NCBI RefSeq assembly: GCF_000717275.1
Contig: NZ_JNYV01000008.1
Location: 62,001-126,000 of the forward strand
DNA: 64,000 bases
Reading direction: 5' to 3'
DNA from: Kitasatospora arboriphila
Lineage (GTDB): Bacteria > Actinomycetota > Actinomycetes > Mycobacteriales > Mycobacteriaceae
Shown here one piece after another: positions 16,796-26,234 of the stretch. The position numbers were made by a program, and so were the translations under genes. Numbering within the stretch: position 1 is the first letter of the stretch; each line of letters opens with the position of its first letter. The notes beneath the pieces were generated by a model that worked only from the letters and a program-made list of their open reading frames with translations, was not told the origin of the DNA and did not search any database.

Positions 16796-17788
16796 ATGGC
16801 CCGCGAGTTGACTCAACTGGAGCTCTTGAAAGAACTGGAGCCGGTGGCCGAGGAAAACGTCAATCGCCATCTGCGCCTTGCCAAGGACTGGAACCCGCAT
16901 GACTACGTCCCCTGGGACGAAGGGCAGAACTTCGCGGCTCTCGGTGGTGTCGACTGGGATCCGGAGCAGTCGAGGCTCGACGACGTGGCCAAGGCCGCGA
17001 TGGTCACCAACCTCCTGACCGAGGACAACCTGCCGTCCTATCACCGCGAGATCGCGGAGAACTTCTCGATGGACGACGCTTGGGGCCATTGGGTCGGACG
17101 CTGGACCGCCGAAGAGAACCGCCACGGCATCGCGATGCGCGACTACCTCGTGGTCACCCGCGGCGTCGACCCCGTCGCGCTCGAAGAAGCCCGCATGATC
17201 CACATGACCAACGGCTTCTCCTCACTTGCCACCGCGGGTGCACGCGCCGAGGAACTCGGAGAAACCAGCGCAGGCTTGCTGCGCTCGGTGGCGTACGTGA
17301 CCTTCCAGGAACTCGCGACACGTGTGTCGCACCGCAACACCGGCAAGGCGTGCAACGACCCGATCGCCGACCGCATGCTCCAACGCATCGCCGCCGACGA
17401 GAACCTGCACATGGTCTTCTACCGCAACATCTGCGGCGCCGGCCTCGACATCTCGCCCGACCAGACCATCCGAGCGATCTACGAAGTGGTCTCCAACTTC
17501 CAGATGCCAGGCCTCGGCATGCCGAACTTCCGTCGCAACGGCGTCCTCATGGCCAAGCACGGTATCTACGACCTGCGTCAGCACCTCGAAGAGGTCATCC
17601 AGCCCGTTCTGCGCAAGTGGAACATCTTCGAGCGCGAGGACTTCAGCGCCGACGGCGAGAAGACCCGTGAAGAGCTGGCCGCGTTCCTCGACAAGCTGGC
17701 CGCAGACACCATCAAGTTCGAAGAGATGCGTGACCGCGCGCTCGCTCGCGAAGCGGCCAAGCGCGAAAAGGCCCGCGCCGCCTCCTAG
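16796..17788 (+). CDS. Acyl-[acyl-carrier-protein] desaturase, DesA-type
   Basis: 330 aa ferritin-like diiron enzyme. The two diiron motifs are visible: EENRH (from residue 106) and DENLH (near residue 201), giving the E-x-x-H pairs that bind iron. An excellent GGAGGA ribosome site lies 7 nt before the ATG. Mycobacterial DesA1/DesA2 desaturate ACP-bound fatty acyl chains used for mycolic acid precursors; this is probably the same role. The position next to a dihydrouridine synthase and an LCP gene copies Rv0824c-Rv0823c-Rv0822c of M. tuberculosis, where desA1 is first. A candidate TAGCCT -10 lies about 45 nt upstream. The C-terminus is a Lys/Arg/Glu-rich helix. Confidence 0.9.
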   Translation: MARELTQLELLKELEPVAEENVNRHLRLAKDWNPHDYVPWDEGQNFAALGGVDWDPEQSRLDDVAKAAMVTNLLTEDNLPSYHREIAENFSMDDAWGHWVGRWTAEENRHGIAMRDYLVVTRGVDPVALEEARMIHMTNGFSSLATAGARAEELGETSAGLLRSVAYVTFQELATRVSHRNTGKACNDPIADRMLQRIAADENLHMVFYRNICGAGLDISPDQTIRAIYEVVSNFQMPGLGMPNFRRNGVLMAKHGIYDLRQHLEEVIQPVLRKWNIFEREDFSADGEKTREELAAFLDKLAADTIKFEEMRDRALAREAAKREKARAAS

Positions 17789-17814
17789 CGGCGACTTCCC
17801 GGAAAGGCCACATC

Positions 17815-18987
17815 CTGACCGCCCTGCTGCCAGACACGCGCACCACCCCGGCACTGTCCATCGGGTCCATCGAGCTCTCCAGCCCGGTGGTCCTGGCCCC
17901 GATGGCCGGGGTGACCAACGTTGCCTTCCGCACGTTGTGCCGCGAACTCGAGCTCGCCCGGACCGGGACCGTTGCCGGTCTCTACGTCTGTGAGATGGTC
18001 ACCGCCCGCGCTCTTGTGGAGCGCCACCCGGTGACCATGCACATGACCACGTTCGCCCCGGAAGAGAACCCGCGGTCGATGCAGCTCTACACGGTCGATC
18101 CCGAGTACACCTATGCCGCGGCCAAGATGATCGTCGACGAGAACCTCGCCGACCACATCGACATGAACTTCGGCTGCCCGGTTCCGAAGGTGACCCGCAA
18201 GGGCGGCGGCTCGGCCATCCCCTACAAGCGGCGTCTGTTCGCCAACATCGTCGCCGCTGCCGTCCGCGCCACCGAGGGCACCGACATCCCCGTCACCGTC
18301 AAGTTCCGCATCGGAATCGACGACGAGCACCACACCCACCTCGACGCCGGTCGGATCGCCGCCGCCGAGGGCGCGAAAGCTGTTGCGCTGCATGCTCGTA
18401 CGGCCTCGCAACGCTACTCCGGGAGCGCCGACTGGGACGAGATCGCACGACTCAAGGAGCACGTGACCGACGTGCCCGTCCTCGGCAACGGCGACATCTT
18501 CGAGCCCGCCGACGCCACCCGGATGATGAATCAGACCGGCTGCGACGGCGTGGTCATCGGTCGTGGATGCCTCGGCCGGCCATGGCTGTTCTCCGAACTG
18601 AGCGCCGAACTGAACGGACTGCCCACCCCGGCGGCCCCCACGCTCGGCGAAGTGGCGCAGATCATCGTCCGGCACGGACAACTGCTCGCCGACCACCACG
18701 GCGAGTTCAAGGGCATGCGGGAAATTCGCAAGCACGTTGCCTGGTATCTGCGCGGTTTCCCCGTCGGCTCGGAGTTGCGCCGCGACATGGCCTTGGTCGA
18801 GACCGTCGATCAACTCGCCGAAATGGTGGGCCAATTACCCGCTGACGTGCCCTTTCCCCGCGACGGCCACGGTCCTCGCGGACGGCAGGGATCGCCGTCG
18901 GCCGTGGCCCTCCCCCTCGGCTGGCTCGACGACCCGGACGACGACTGCGTTCCCGACGGCGCCGAGGTCATGCATTCCGGCGGGTAG
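17815..18987 (+). CDS. dusB: tRNA-dihydrouridine synthase (DusB-like), apparent CTG start
   Basis: 390 aa if started at the CTG at 17815. FMN-dependent TIM-barrel motifs are intact: APMAGVTNVAF, MNFGCPVPKVTRKGGGSA with the catalytic Cys, GNGDIF, and VVIGRGCLGRPWLF. It reduces uridine in the tRNA D-loop. The first in-frame ATG/GTG/TTG is a GTG at 17887, which would remove the conserved first strand (LSIGSIELSSP before VVLAPMAGV). GGAAAGG lies 7 nt before the CTG, and no other standard start exists between the preceding gene and 17887, so CTG (or another rare codon) is the likely start. It follows desA by 26 nt and is probably co-transcribed. Confidence 0.85.
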   Translation: MTALLPDTRTTPALSIGSIELSSPVVLAPMAGVTNVAFRTLCRELELARTGTVAGLYVCEMVTARALVERHPVTMHMTTFAPEENPRSMQLYTVDPEYTYAAAKMIVDENLADHIDMNFGCPVPKVTRKGGGSAIPYKRRLFANIVAAAVRATEGTDIPVTVKFRIGIDDEHHTHLDAGRIAAAEGAKAVALHARTASQRYSGSADWDEIARLKEHVTDVPVLGNGDIFEPADATRMMNQTGCDGVVIGRGCLGRPWLFSELSAELNGLPTPAAPTLGEVAQIIVRHGQLLADHHGEFKGMREIRKHVAWYLRGFPVGSELRRDMALVETVDQLAEMVGQLPADVPFPRDGHGPRGRQGSPSAVALPLGWLDDPDDDCVPDGAEVMHSGG

Positions 18988-19187
18988 CACGACCAGTAGA
19001 AATACCGGATCCGGAAACCTCGGTTTCACGCTGCCGAACTCGAACACAAGAACAACGGCCGACGAACGCTCGGCAACAAGGCACATACAGGTTCGGCCAG
19101 TATCATCGTGAACGCGCCTGCCCGGCCGACATGTTTTTCGACGGGCCTGAGATACAGCCCGGTGCCCAGAAGTCCGAAGGAACATGA

Positions 19188-21416
19188 GTGAGCAGCGACG
19201 AGGAGCTCCGGGGACGCACACCCGAGGAACGCCGCGATCTGATTCGCCGCCAGCTCGGCGCGCCATCGGATGAGGTACTCCGTGAACCCCCCGCTCGAGA
19301 ACTGCCCCGCGACGCTGCGGGCCGATTGACGGTCCAGGAACTCCTCAATCGGATGAATGCCGCCGGCTCGTCCGGACGCGCCGCACCATCCCCTTCGTCT
19401 CGAGCCGCATCCGACGGGCCGTCGCAGCGCCCTGCCGGTGAACCCCGATCCACGACAGACCGTTCCTCGACACCTCCGTCCGACGGACCGTCGGTTCCGC
19501 CACCGCGCCCACGCCGCGTCCGCCCTGCCGATGCCCCCACCGAGACCATCAGCCGTGCGGTGGATCCGGGGCCGCCGTCCGATCCCAACTCACGCGGTAG
19601 CCGCACTCCGGCCGGTGGGCCGCCCTCCCCGCCTGCGAATCTGCCGGGCACGTCGAGCCATCCCTTCGCGCGCACCGACCCCCCGCAACGGGGCGACGAC
19701 GACTCACAGACAGAGGTCATCCCGGCCGCCAAGGACGACCCACCCGTCTTCCTGTCCGCCGATCCCGATCCCGAGCCGGATCCGGACGCGTCGCACGACA
19801 GCGTGGCCGACCGCGTTCAGCCGGCGGTGGTTCCCGAATCCGGCGCGGGTACGGCCCGCGGCCGCCGACATGCCGCGGCGCCCAAAGGACGCGACCGAGC
19901 CGCGCTGACCAGGAATGCCCGGGTAGGTGGCCGCGTCCTCCTCGCTCTCGCCTGCGTCATGACACTCCTGGGCACGGGCGCGGTGTGGGGCTACCAGAAG
20001 GTCAAAGACGGCAACTGGAACATCGTCGATGCCGTCAACCCGGACAACAGCGAGATCCGCGGCAAAGAACTGCAGACCGGCGACGAAACCTACCTGATCG
20101 TCGGCACCGACACCCGGTCGGGAAAGAACGGGCAGATCGGCGCCGGTACCACCGAAGACGCCGGAGGCGCCAGGTCGGACACGGTGATCCTCGTGAACAT
20201 CCCGGCCGACCGCAGCCGCGTGGTGGCGGTGAGTTTCCCGCGGGACCTGCAGATCAACCGCCCCGAGTGCACAACGTGGGACAACGACAAAGGCGAATAC
20301 ACCGGCCAGATCGTGCCCGCCGAGACGGGCGCCAAGCTCAATACCGCCTATGGCGACGGCGGCCCCAAGTGCATCGTCGACACACTCACCGCGATCAGCG
20401 GCCTGAACATCAACCACTTCATCGCGATGGACTTCTCGGGTTTCGAGAAGGTCGTCAACAAGATCGGTGGTGTCGAGGTCTGCTCGCCGGTCCCGCTCAA
20501 CGACTTCGAGCTGGGCCCCATCCTCACCAAGCCCGGTAAGCAGAAGATCCGCGGTAAAGCTGCCCTCAACTACGTACGCGCCCGCACCATCGACACCGAG
20601 GGCAACGGTGACTACGGGCGCATCAAACGCCAACAGCTGTTCCTCTCGTCGCTGCTGCGCGGAGCGCTCTCCAGCAAGGTCTTGTCCAATCCCGCGACGC
20701 TCAACGGCATCGTCGACACCTTCATCCAGAACAGCTTCGTCGATCAGGTGAACACCGACGACCTGCTCCAATTGGCCCAGTCGATGCAGGGGCTCGACGC
20801 CGGCCGCGTCACCTTCCTCACCGTCCCCACCTCGGGCACGGCCGAAGACGGCTCGGGCAACGAGATCCCCCGCGATGCGGACATCCGCGCGATCTTCGAC
20901 GCGATCATCAACGACGAACCGCTGCCCGGGGAGAAAGAAGAGAAACCGGCCGGAACAACAACCAGCACAACAACTTCTCCGACGCCCTCGCGGCCGGCAA
21001 ACGTCACCGTCAGCGCGCTCGATCCGTACTCGGTGAGCATGCGGGTGCTCAACGGCACCGGTACCGCCGGAGTCGCCACCGGCATCGCCGAGAGTCTGGC
21101 CAATCAGGGCTTCGGCGTCCAGGGTGTTGCCGACGCCTCCGAGAACCGCACCGACACCGTCGTCCGGTACGGCGAGGGGCAACAGGCTGCGGCGGCCACG
21201 GTTGCACAGTTGTTCCCCGGGGCGAGCATCCAGGCGGACAACACCGTGCAGTCGGGTATCGAGGTCATCGTCGGCAGCGACTACAGCGGGAACCTGGGGT
21301 CGCCGGCTCTCGCCGGGAACCAGATCACCGTCGCCGAACTGCCTCGCGAGTCGGGAACAGACGAGCTGCCCAACGACCTCACGGTCACGAACGCCGCGGA
21401 TACGACCTGCGCATGA
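19188..21416 (+). CDS. LytR-CpsA-Psr (LCP) family protein with LytR_C domain
   Basis: 742 aa with a GTG start (GAAGGA 6 nt upstream; an overlapping ATG at 19184 is out of frame). A long disordered cytosolic N-terminus rich in Pro/Ser/Arg (1-240) is followed by one transmembrane helix (VLLALACVMTLLGTGAVWGY, about 247-266). Next come the LCP catalytic domain (LIVGTDTRSG, RSDTVILVNIP, VSFPRDLQI, about 300-520) and a C-terminal LytR_C domain (VLNGTGTAGVATGIAESLAN, from about 615). LCP enzymes transfer polysaccharide from lipid carriers to peptidoglycan, arabinogalactan in mycolata. It is the syntenic counterpart of Rv0822c. A Thr/Ser linker separates the two exported domains. Confidence 0.9.
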   Translation: MSSDEELRGRTPEERRDLIRRQLGAPSDEVLREPPARELPRDAAGRLTVQELLNRMNAAGSSGRAAPSPSSRAASDGPSQRPAGEPRSTTDRSSTPPSDGPSVPPPRPRRVRPADAPTETISRAVDPGPPSDPNSRGSRTPAGGPPSPPANLPGTSSHPFARTDPPQRGDDDSQTEVIPAAKDDPPVFLSADPDPEPDPDASHDSVADRVQPAVVPESGAGTARGRRHAAAPKGRDRAALTRNARVGGRVLLALACVMTLLGTGAVWGYQKVKDGNWNIVDAVNPDNSEIRGKELQTGDETYLIVGTDTRSGKNGQIGAGTTEDAGGARSDTVILVNIPADRSRVVAVSFPRDLQINRPECTTWDNDKGEYTGQIVPAETGAKLNTAYGDGGPKCIVDTLTAISGLNINHFIAMDFSGFEKVVNKIGGVEVCSPVPLNDFELGPILTKPGKQKIRGKAALNYVRARTIDTEGNGDYGRIKRQQLFLSSLLRGALSSKVLSNPATLNGIVDTFIQNSFVDQVNTDDLLQLAQSMQGLDAGRVTFLTVPTSGTAEDGSGNEIPRDADIRAIFDAIINDEPLPGEKEEKPAGTTTSTTTSPTPSRPANVTVSALDPYSVSMRVLNGTGTAGVATGIAESLANQGFGVQGVADASENRTDTVVRYGEGQQAAAATVAQLFPGASIQADNTVQSGIEVIVGSDYSGNLGSPALAGNQITVAELPRESGTDELPNDLTVTNAADTTCA

Positions 21417-21503
21417 GTCGGGCGGGCGACGCCGACATCGAGCCTGTGCCACTCGTTCATTCGCAGTTCACCACCTGACCACCATTCCCACCGATCGTGC
21501 CAG

Positions 21504-21509
21504 TACCGT
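21504..21509 (+). promoter_or_regulatory. -10 box of leaderless promoter (phoU)
   Basis: TACCGT, 6 nt before the ATG at 21516. Confidence 0.5.
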
Positions 21510-21515
21510 TGGCTC

Positions 21516-22175
21516 ATGCGTAGTGCCTACATTGAGCAGATGGCCGAACTCAACGGAGTTCTGGGACAAATGTGTGCGTTGGCCGGGATTGCGATGGAGC
21601 GATCCACCCAAGCCCTGCTCCAAGCCGATCTCGCGGTCGCCGAGTCGGTGATCAGTGACCACGAGCAATTGACCCAGCTGTCGACGCAAGCCGAAGAACG
21701 GGCATTCGCCCTCCTCGCGTTGCAGGCGCCGGTCGCCGGCGATCTGCGTTCGATCGTGAGTGGATTCCAGATCGTCGCCGACATCGACCGCATGGGTGCG
21801 CTTGCGCTGCACGTCGCCAAGGTCGCTCGCCGTCGCCACCCCGCCAAAGCGCTGCCCGAAGAGGTCAACGGCTACTTCGCCGAGATGGGCCGGCTCGCCA
21901 TCACCATGGCGACCAACGCGCGTGAGGTCCTCACCAGCCAGAACCCCGAGGACGCGCTGAAACTGCAGGACGACGACGACGCGATGGACGACCTCCACCG
22001 CCACCTGTTCACGGTGCTGATGGACCGCGAGTGGCGTCACGGCGTGGCTGCCGCAGTGGACGTCACGTTGCTCGGCCGGTACTACGAGCGCTTCTCCGAC
22101 CACGCTGTGCTGATCGGACGTCGCGTGGTGTTCCAGGCGACGGGGCAGACCCCGGAGCAGTTCACCGAGGTCTAG
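21516..22175 (+). CDS. phoU: Phosphate transport regulator PhoU
   Basis: 219 aa, all helical, with two tandem PhoU repeats. The conserved first-repeat region [35 protein letters not shown] carries the E-x6-L-x-L-x-x-P-x-A-x-D-L-R metal-binding signature; the second repeat is more divergent ([23 protein letters not shown]), with RYYER typical of the family. PhoU restrains the phosphate sensor kinase through the Pst transporter. It lies 2.3 kb from pstB and on the opposite strand, with a kinase/FHA pair between, and its own probable leaderless promoter. It is equivalent to PhoY1/PhoY2 of mycobacteria. Confidence 0.95.
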   Translation: MRSAYIEQMAELNGVLGQMCALAGIAMERSTQALLQADLAVAESVISDHEQLTQLSTQAEERAFALLALQAPVAGDLRSIVSGFQIVADIDRMGALALHVAKVARRRHPAKALPEEVNGYFAEMGRLAITMATNAREVLTSQNPEDALKLQDDDDAMDDLHRHLFTVLMDREWRHGVAAAVDVTLLGRYYERFSDHAVLIGRRVVFQATGQTPEQFTEV

Positions 22176-22181
22176 CGGCCC

Positions 22182-23054
22182 CTACCGGGGAGCGGTGCGT
22201 CGCACCTCGGAGATCCGGTCGGCCAGTTCTGCAGCCGTCCTGAACCGATCGCTGTGCGGGGCAAGGCATTCCGACACCAGGTCGCGTTCAGCCGGCGAAA
22301 GTGTCGGACTGATCCTGGGTTTGGTGGACTGCACCGTGCGGATCGCCACCAGCGGCTGCATGTCGGGCAGTTCGCCGTAGAGGCCTTCACCGGTCAGCGT
22401 GCGGTGGATCGTGGCCCCCAGAGCCCAGATATCCGTTGCCCGCGACGGTGTTTGGCCGACAAGGGTGTCGGGGTCGGCATACTCGAGCGACGCCGACGAC
22501 CCGATGCCGCTCACCGCGGTAGCCGCGGTGATCACCCGGGCCAGACCGAGATCGGACAGAACTCCGGCTGGTGATGCCGTGGTACCGGCGCGATCACCTC
22601 CGGCAATCAACACATTCGCCGGTTTGATGTCGGAGTGGACCAACCCGGCCTCGTGCATGTCGTGTGCCCCCCTGGCCGCGCACTCGAGCACGGCGAGTGC
22701 CTGGTCACGCTGCAGCGGCATCGATGGGGCAGCCATCGACCCACCCGGGAAATAGTCCATCGCGTACATGAAGAGGTCACCCAGTGCCGCTTCGTACAGA
22801 CGCACCAGATGCGGGGACCGTACGGCGGCGAAACTGCGGAGTTCGCGCACACCGCGATGGAAGGCGTCCTCGCCGCAGGGGTTCGAAAAGACCTTCAGCG
22901 CAACGTGTTCGACATTCAGCTGCAGCCGGGCCGGAGGCACCGCCAGATAACACGTACCGTGGCTGCCCGCACCGAGCGCCCGGACTGTCCGGTAATCGGC
23001 GATTGCCGGGGGCAGCCGACGTGCGTCGGTACCCGATGTCGGGTCAACGAACAT
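22182..23054 (-). CDS. Soluble Ser/Thr protein kinase-like protein, atypical motifs
   Basis: 290 aa from MFVDPTSGTD; it overlaps the end of the FHA gene by 11 nt. It covers only a kinase domain: Gly loop GAGSHGTCYLA, VALKVFSN with the conserved Lys, LVHSDIKPANVL (HSD instead of HRD), LSDLGLARV (DLG instead of DFG), and YADPDTLVGQTPSRATDIWALG in place of a normal APE segment. The Arg-to-Ser change in HRD is typical of RD-lacking kinases not controlled by loop phosphorylation. Catalytic Asp and Lys remain, so activity is plausible. No membrane segment is present. A phosphothreonine-reading FHA partner is encoded immediately upstream. Confidence 0.8.
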   Translation of the reverse strand: MFVDPTSGTDARRLPPAIADYRTVRALGAGSHGTCYLAVPPARLQLNVEHVALKVFSNPCGEDAFHRGVRELRSFAAVRSPHLVRLYEAALGDLFMYAMDYFPGGSMAAPSMPLQRDQALAVLECAARGAHDMHEAGLVHSDIKPANVLIAGGDRAGTTASPAGVLSDLGLARVITAATAVSGIGSSASLEYADPDTLVGQTPSRATDIWALGATIHRTLTGEGLYGELPDMQPLVAIRTVQSTKPRISPTLSPAERDLVSECLAPHSDRFRTAAELADRISEVRRTAPR

Positions 23055-24471
23055 CGCTGATCCTCCCGTGCGGCGCCTCGAACAGCAGCGAGCGACTTCC
23101 CACCCGCAGTTCGGAACCCGGAAACAACACCGCTTCCTGTCCACGGCGCAACGTGATCCAGCCAGGGGCGCGCGGCAACCGGACGTACGTCCCGTTCACC
23201 GAGCCGGCATCCACCACCCGGACATCCCAATCCACCAGTCGCAGTTCACAATGCGCGCGCGACATCGACCCCGAGGTGTCGTTGATGCGAATGGGGTCCA
23301 GTGGTCCGATACCCGCACTTGCGACACCACCCCTGGCTGCGACCATCGGCTCGGGATCACGTCCGATCATCAGATCGCCGGCCACCACGTAGGTGGTGCC
23401 ATCGTCGATGACGAGTAGCCCCAGCGGCGGTCGCGGACCCTGCACCATCGCCCCCGTCATCCGGTTGATCCGAATGCCGCATCGGGTACAGACCGGCGAC
23501 CGCGGGTCGTTGATGTGACCGTTCTGGCACAGCAAGCCTTGGATCTGCACCTGTTGTTCGCGCGCCGAGACCTTCGGATCAGATGGACGCACAGGACGAT
23601 TCGCGACATCGGTCGGCGCCGATGCCAGTGCGGCATCGGCCGGTCCGACCACGTCACGCGGCGGGACCAGTGTCGGCTCTGCTATTCCCCGCCGCACCGA
23701 GGCAGCTCTGCGCCGGCCACCGACGATCGGCAACGGTGCCCGGCCGGCTGCGGTGTGGTTGTCGAAGTCATCCAATCTCACCGAGAGAGCCGGTGGCAGC
23801 AAAGGCGTTTCGGCTACCGCCATCGCGGTGTCGACGAGTTCGGGACTCACCACCACCGGAACACCCGTGGGCTCGTCGGCAGCCGACGGCATCGGTGTCG
23901 CTGCCGGTACGGCGTATACCGCACTGTCGGTGGAAGGTGAGGCCGATGGCCACAGCACCACGCCGGCGCCGGGTGCCGCACCTTTTTCGAGCGAGAAGAT
24001 CTCCGACGGGGCCAGACCGCCCGACCCGATCGGTCCACCGCCGAGCGGATCGTCCTCGTCGATGGTCAGGGCCACCGCGAACACACTGCTCGGATAGCTG
24101 CGCTGTACCAGGAAACCGGCGTCTGCTCCCCTGATGACCTCCGGGGTGGCGAACTCGGTGACGTAGACCCTCGCACTCGCCGCACCGTAGACGAAGACCT
24201 CCAGACCCCCGTGCCGGTCGGTGGAGACCACCGCGAAGTCCGGGCTGCTGTCCTCGTTGGCCAGCAACCACTTGGTCAGCGACCGAAGCCGCGACCCGTC
24301 GACGCGACCGGCCTGTTCGAGCGGCTCGGTGGCGAGATGCGCCAGGTCCGTGAGCGTCGCGCTGCTCCGGATCGGATCGGCGTCGATGAGCAGGAGCGAC
24401 GGTCCACGGCGGAGCACGATGCCGCGGCCGGGCAGCACACTCACCGGATGTTTTGCCGTCACGGGGACCAT
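23044..24471 (-). CDS. FHA-domain protein with zinc-ribbon motif
   Basis: 475 aa. The N-terminal 160 residues form an unassigned domain (DFAVVSTDRHGGLEVFVYGAAS). A low-complexity middle follows, then a Cys-pair zinc ribbon (LLCQNGHINDPRSPVCTRCG, near 330-350) and a C-terminal FHA domain. The FHA residues GRDPEP, SMSRAHCELR and VVDAGSVNGTYV, near 375-450, include the Arg, Ser, His and Asn that bind phosphothreonine. It probably acts as an adaptor that recruits phosphorylated targets, very likely including the overlapping kinase downstream. The pair sits between pstB and phoU but is separated from pstB by a terminator. Confidence 0.8.
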   Translation of the reverse strand: MVPVTAKHPVSVLPGRGIVLRRGPSLLLIDADPIRSSATLTDLAHLATEPLEQAGRVDGSRLRSLTKWLLANEDSSPDFAVVSTDRHGGLEVFVYGAASARVYVTEFATPEVIRGADAGFLVQRSYPSSVFAVALTIDEDDPLGGGPIGSGGLAPSEIFSLEKGAAPGAGVVLWPSASPSTDSAVYAVPAATPMPSAADEPTGVPVVVSPELVDTAMAVAETPLLPPALSVRLDDFDNHTAAGRAPLPIVGGRRRAASVRRGIAEPTLVPPRDVVGPADAALASAPTDVANRPVRPSDPKVSAREQQVQIQGLLCQNGHINDPRSPVCTRCGIRINRMTGAMVQGPRPPLGLLVIDDGTTYVVAGDLMIGRDPEPMVAARGGVASAGIGPLDPIRINDTSGSMSRAHCELRLVDWDVRVVDAGSVNGTYVRLPRAPGWITLRRGQEAVLFPGSELRVGSRSLLFEAPHGRISDVR

Positions 24472-24481
24472 TCTGGCAAGG

Positions 24482-24513
24482 AAACGGCCCCATGCGGAAA
24501 CATGGGGCCGTTT
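24482..24513 (-). terminator. Strong hairpin terminator after pstB
   Basis: AAACGGCCCCATG and CATGGGGCCGTTT form a 13-bp perfect stem with a CGGAAA loop, 20 nt past the pstB stop. Both strands have T-rich flanks, so it could work bidirectionally. It separates the pst operon from the FHA/kinase pair. Confidence 0.85.
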
Positions 24514-24533
24514 TCTTCAGGTACCTGCGAGGA

Positions 24534-25310
24534 TCAGCCGAAACGGCCGGAGATGTAGTCTTCCGTCGCCTTCTGCGTCGGGTTGGAGAACATCGTCTCG
24601 GTGTCACTGAGCTCGACCAGCTGTCCGGGCTGGCCGACGGCCGCCAGGTTGAAGAACGCGGTCTGGTCGCTGACACGTGCGGCCTGCTGCATGTTGTGCG
24701 TCACGATCACCACCGTGTAGTCCTTCTTGAGTTCGGTGATCAGGTCCTCGATGGCGAGCGTCGAGATGGGGTCGAGTGCCGAACACGGCTCGTCCATCAG
24801 GAGCACGTCAGGCGACACCGCGATCGCACGCGCGATGCACAGACGCTGCTGCTGACCACCGGAGAGGCCACCGCCGGGCTTGTTCAGCCGGTCCTTGACC
24901 TCTTCCCAGAGGTTCGCTCCGCGCAGGCTGCGCTCGGCGGTCTCGTCGAGCACCTTCTTGTCGCGCACACCCTGCAAACGCAGACCGGCCACCACGTTGT
25001 CCTTGATCGACATCGTCGGGAACGGGTTGGGGCGCTGGAACACCATGCCGATCGTGGAGCGGACCGACACCGGGTCGATGCCCTTGCCGTAGATGTCGTC
25101 GCCGTCGAGCAGCACCTTGCCCTCGACACGAGCACCGGGGGTCACCTCGTGCATGCGGTTGAGAGTGCGCAGCACGGTGGACTTACCGCAGCCGGAAGGG
25201 CCGATGAACGCCGTGACGCAGCGAGGTGGCACTTCCAGGCTCACGTCCTTGACGGCGTGAAAGGCGCTGTAGTAGATGTTCAGATCTTTGAGGTCGAGTC
25301 TTTTTGCCAT
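24534..25310 (-). CDS. pstB: Phosphate ABC transporter ATP-binding protein PstB
   Basis: 258 aa ABC ATPase. Walker [10 protein letters not shown] is near residue 36, the Q-loop sits in [18 protein letters not shown] (the NPFPMSI-like segment is diagnostic of PstB), the signature is [14 protein letters not shown], Walker B is [14 protein letters not shown], and the switch His is in VTHNMQQA. It energises high-affinity phosphate import with PstA/PstC. It is the last gene of pstSCAB, 9 nt after pstA, and is followed by a terminator hairpin. Confidence 0.97.
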   Translation of the reverse strand: MAKRLDLKDLNIYYSAFHAVKDVSLEVPPRCVTAFIGPSGCGKSTVLRTLNRMHEVTPGARVEGKVLLDGDDIYGKGIDPVSVRSTIGMVFQRPNPFPTMSIKDNVVAGLRLQGVRDKKVLDETAERSLRGANLWEEVKDRLNKPGGGLSGGQQQRLCIARAIAVSPDVLLMDEPCSALDPISTLAIEDLITELKKDYTVVIVTHNMQQAARVSDQTAFFNLAAVGQPGQLVELSDTETMFSNPTQKATEDYISGRFG

Positions 25311-25319
25311 TGCCTTATC

Positions 25320-26234
25320 TCATTTCGTCTTCGGCGCGAGCAGTTTAGAAGCCAGCGCCGCGAGTGCATTCGCCAGCGCGATCACGATGACCAGGGTCAG
25401 CGCTGCACCCCAGACGCGGTATTCCCCGGCGGGATTGGGGTTTGCCAACTGGTTGTAGATGAACAACGGCAGCGACGTCATGTTGTTCTGGAACGGGTCG
25501 TAGTTCACCGAAGCGGTGTAACCCACCAGGATCAGCACCGGAGCGGTCTCACCCATGATTCGTGCGGTGGCGAGGAACACTCCGGAGATGATTCCCGACA
25601 TCGCGGTCGGGACAACAATTTTCACGATGGTCTTGGACTTGCTGATGCCCAGTGCGTACGAGGCCTCACGCAACTCGTCGGGGACGAGCTTGAGCATCTC
25701 CTCGGTGGAGCGCACAACCACCGGGAGCATCAGCAGCACAAGTGCCAGGCTGACCGCGAAGCCGCTCTGCGGCAGACCGAACGTGGTCACCCACACGGTG
25801 AAGATGAACAGTGCCGCGACGATCGACGGGACGCCGGCGAGGATGTCCACCATGAACGAGGTGGGCTTGACCAGCTTGCTGTTCGGATACTCCACCAACA
25901 TGATCGCGGCCATGATGCCGATCGGGACGGCGATCACGGCGGCGATCAATGCCGTGAGGATCGTGCCCAGGATCGCGTGTCCGACACCGCCGGAGAAACT
26001 CGTCGGCCCGATCAGGAACTGGTCGCCCGACCACCACTCCGGCTTGATGATGGCTTCGAAACCCTTGCTGATGACGGTGAAGAGCACCATCACCAGGGGG
26101 ATCATCGCGATCAGGAAGCACAGGGTGAAAACGATTGTGGCCGACTGGTTCTTGACGCGCCGTGCCGGCGAGACCGGCTTGTACAGATTGCCGGCCTTGA
26201 CCGGACTGCTGCCATCGATCGTTGAGGTGCTCAT
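25320..26234 (-). CDS. pstA: Phosphate ABC transporter permease PstA
   Basis: 304 aa with about six membrane helices. The permease EAA-like loop ([13 protein letters not shown] region, seen as [20 protein letters not shown]) couples to Pst[21 protein letters not shown] and [13 protein letters not shown] are typical of PstA. A roughly 30-residue cytosolic start contains [11 protein letters not shown]. Its ATG overlaps the pstC stop (ATGA), ensuring balanced synthesis of the two permease halves. Confidence 0.95.
   Translation of the reverse strand: MSTSTIDGSSPVKAGNLYKPVSPARRVKNQSATIVFTLCFLIAMIPLVMVLFTVISKGFEAIIKPEWWSGDQFLIGPTSFSGGVGHAILGTILTALIAAVIAVPIGIMAAIMLVEYPNSKLVKPTSFMVDILAGVPSIVAALFIFTVWVTTFGLPQSGFAVSLALVLLMLPVVVRSTEEMLKLVPDELREASYALGISKSKTIVKIVVPTAMSGIISGVFLATARIMGETAPVLILVGYTASVNYDPFQNNMTSLPLFIYNQLANPNPAGEYRVWGAALTLVIVIALANALAALASKLLAPKTK

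Noticed and set aside
19184..19186. ATG start for the LCP gene
   Set aside because: It is out of frame with the LCP domain; the GTG 4 nt later is in frame and has GAAGGA at good spacing.
22179..22190. CCCC-TACC-GGGG as terminator between phoU and the kinase gene
   Set aside because: Only a 4-bp stem overlapping the kinase stop codon; too weak to call.
24453..26225. Long plus-strand open frame (590 codons) across pstB/pstA
   Set aside because: Antisense to well-conserved pst genes; the translation is His/Arg/Asp-rich with no domain, a usual high-GC artefact.
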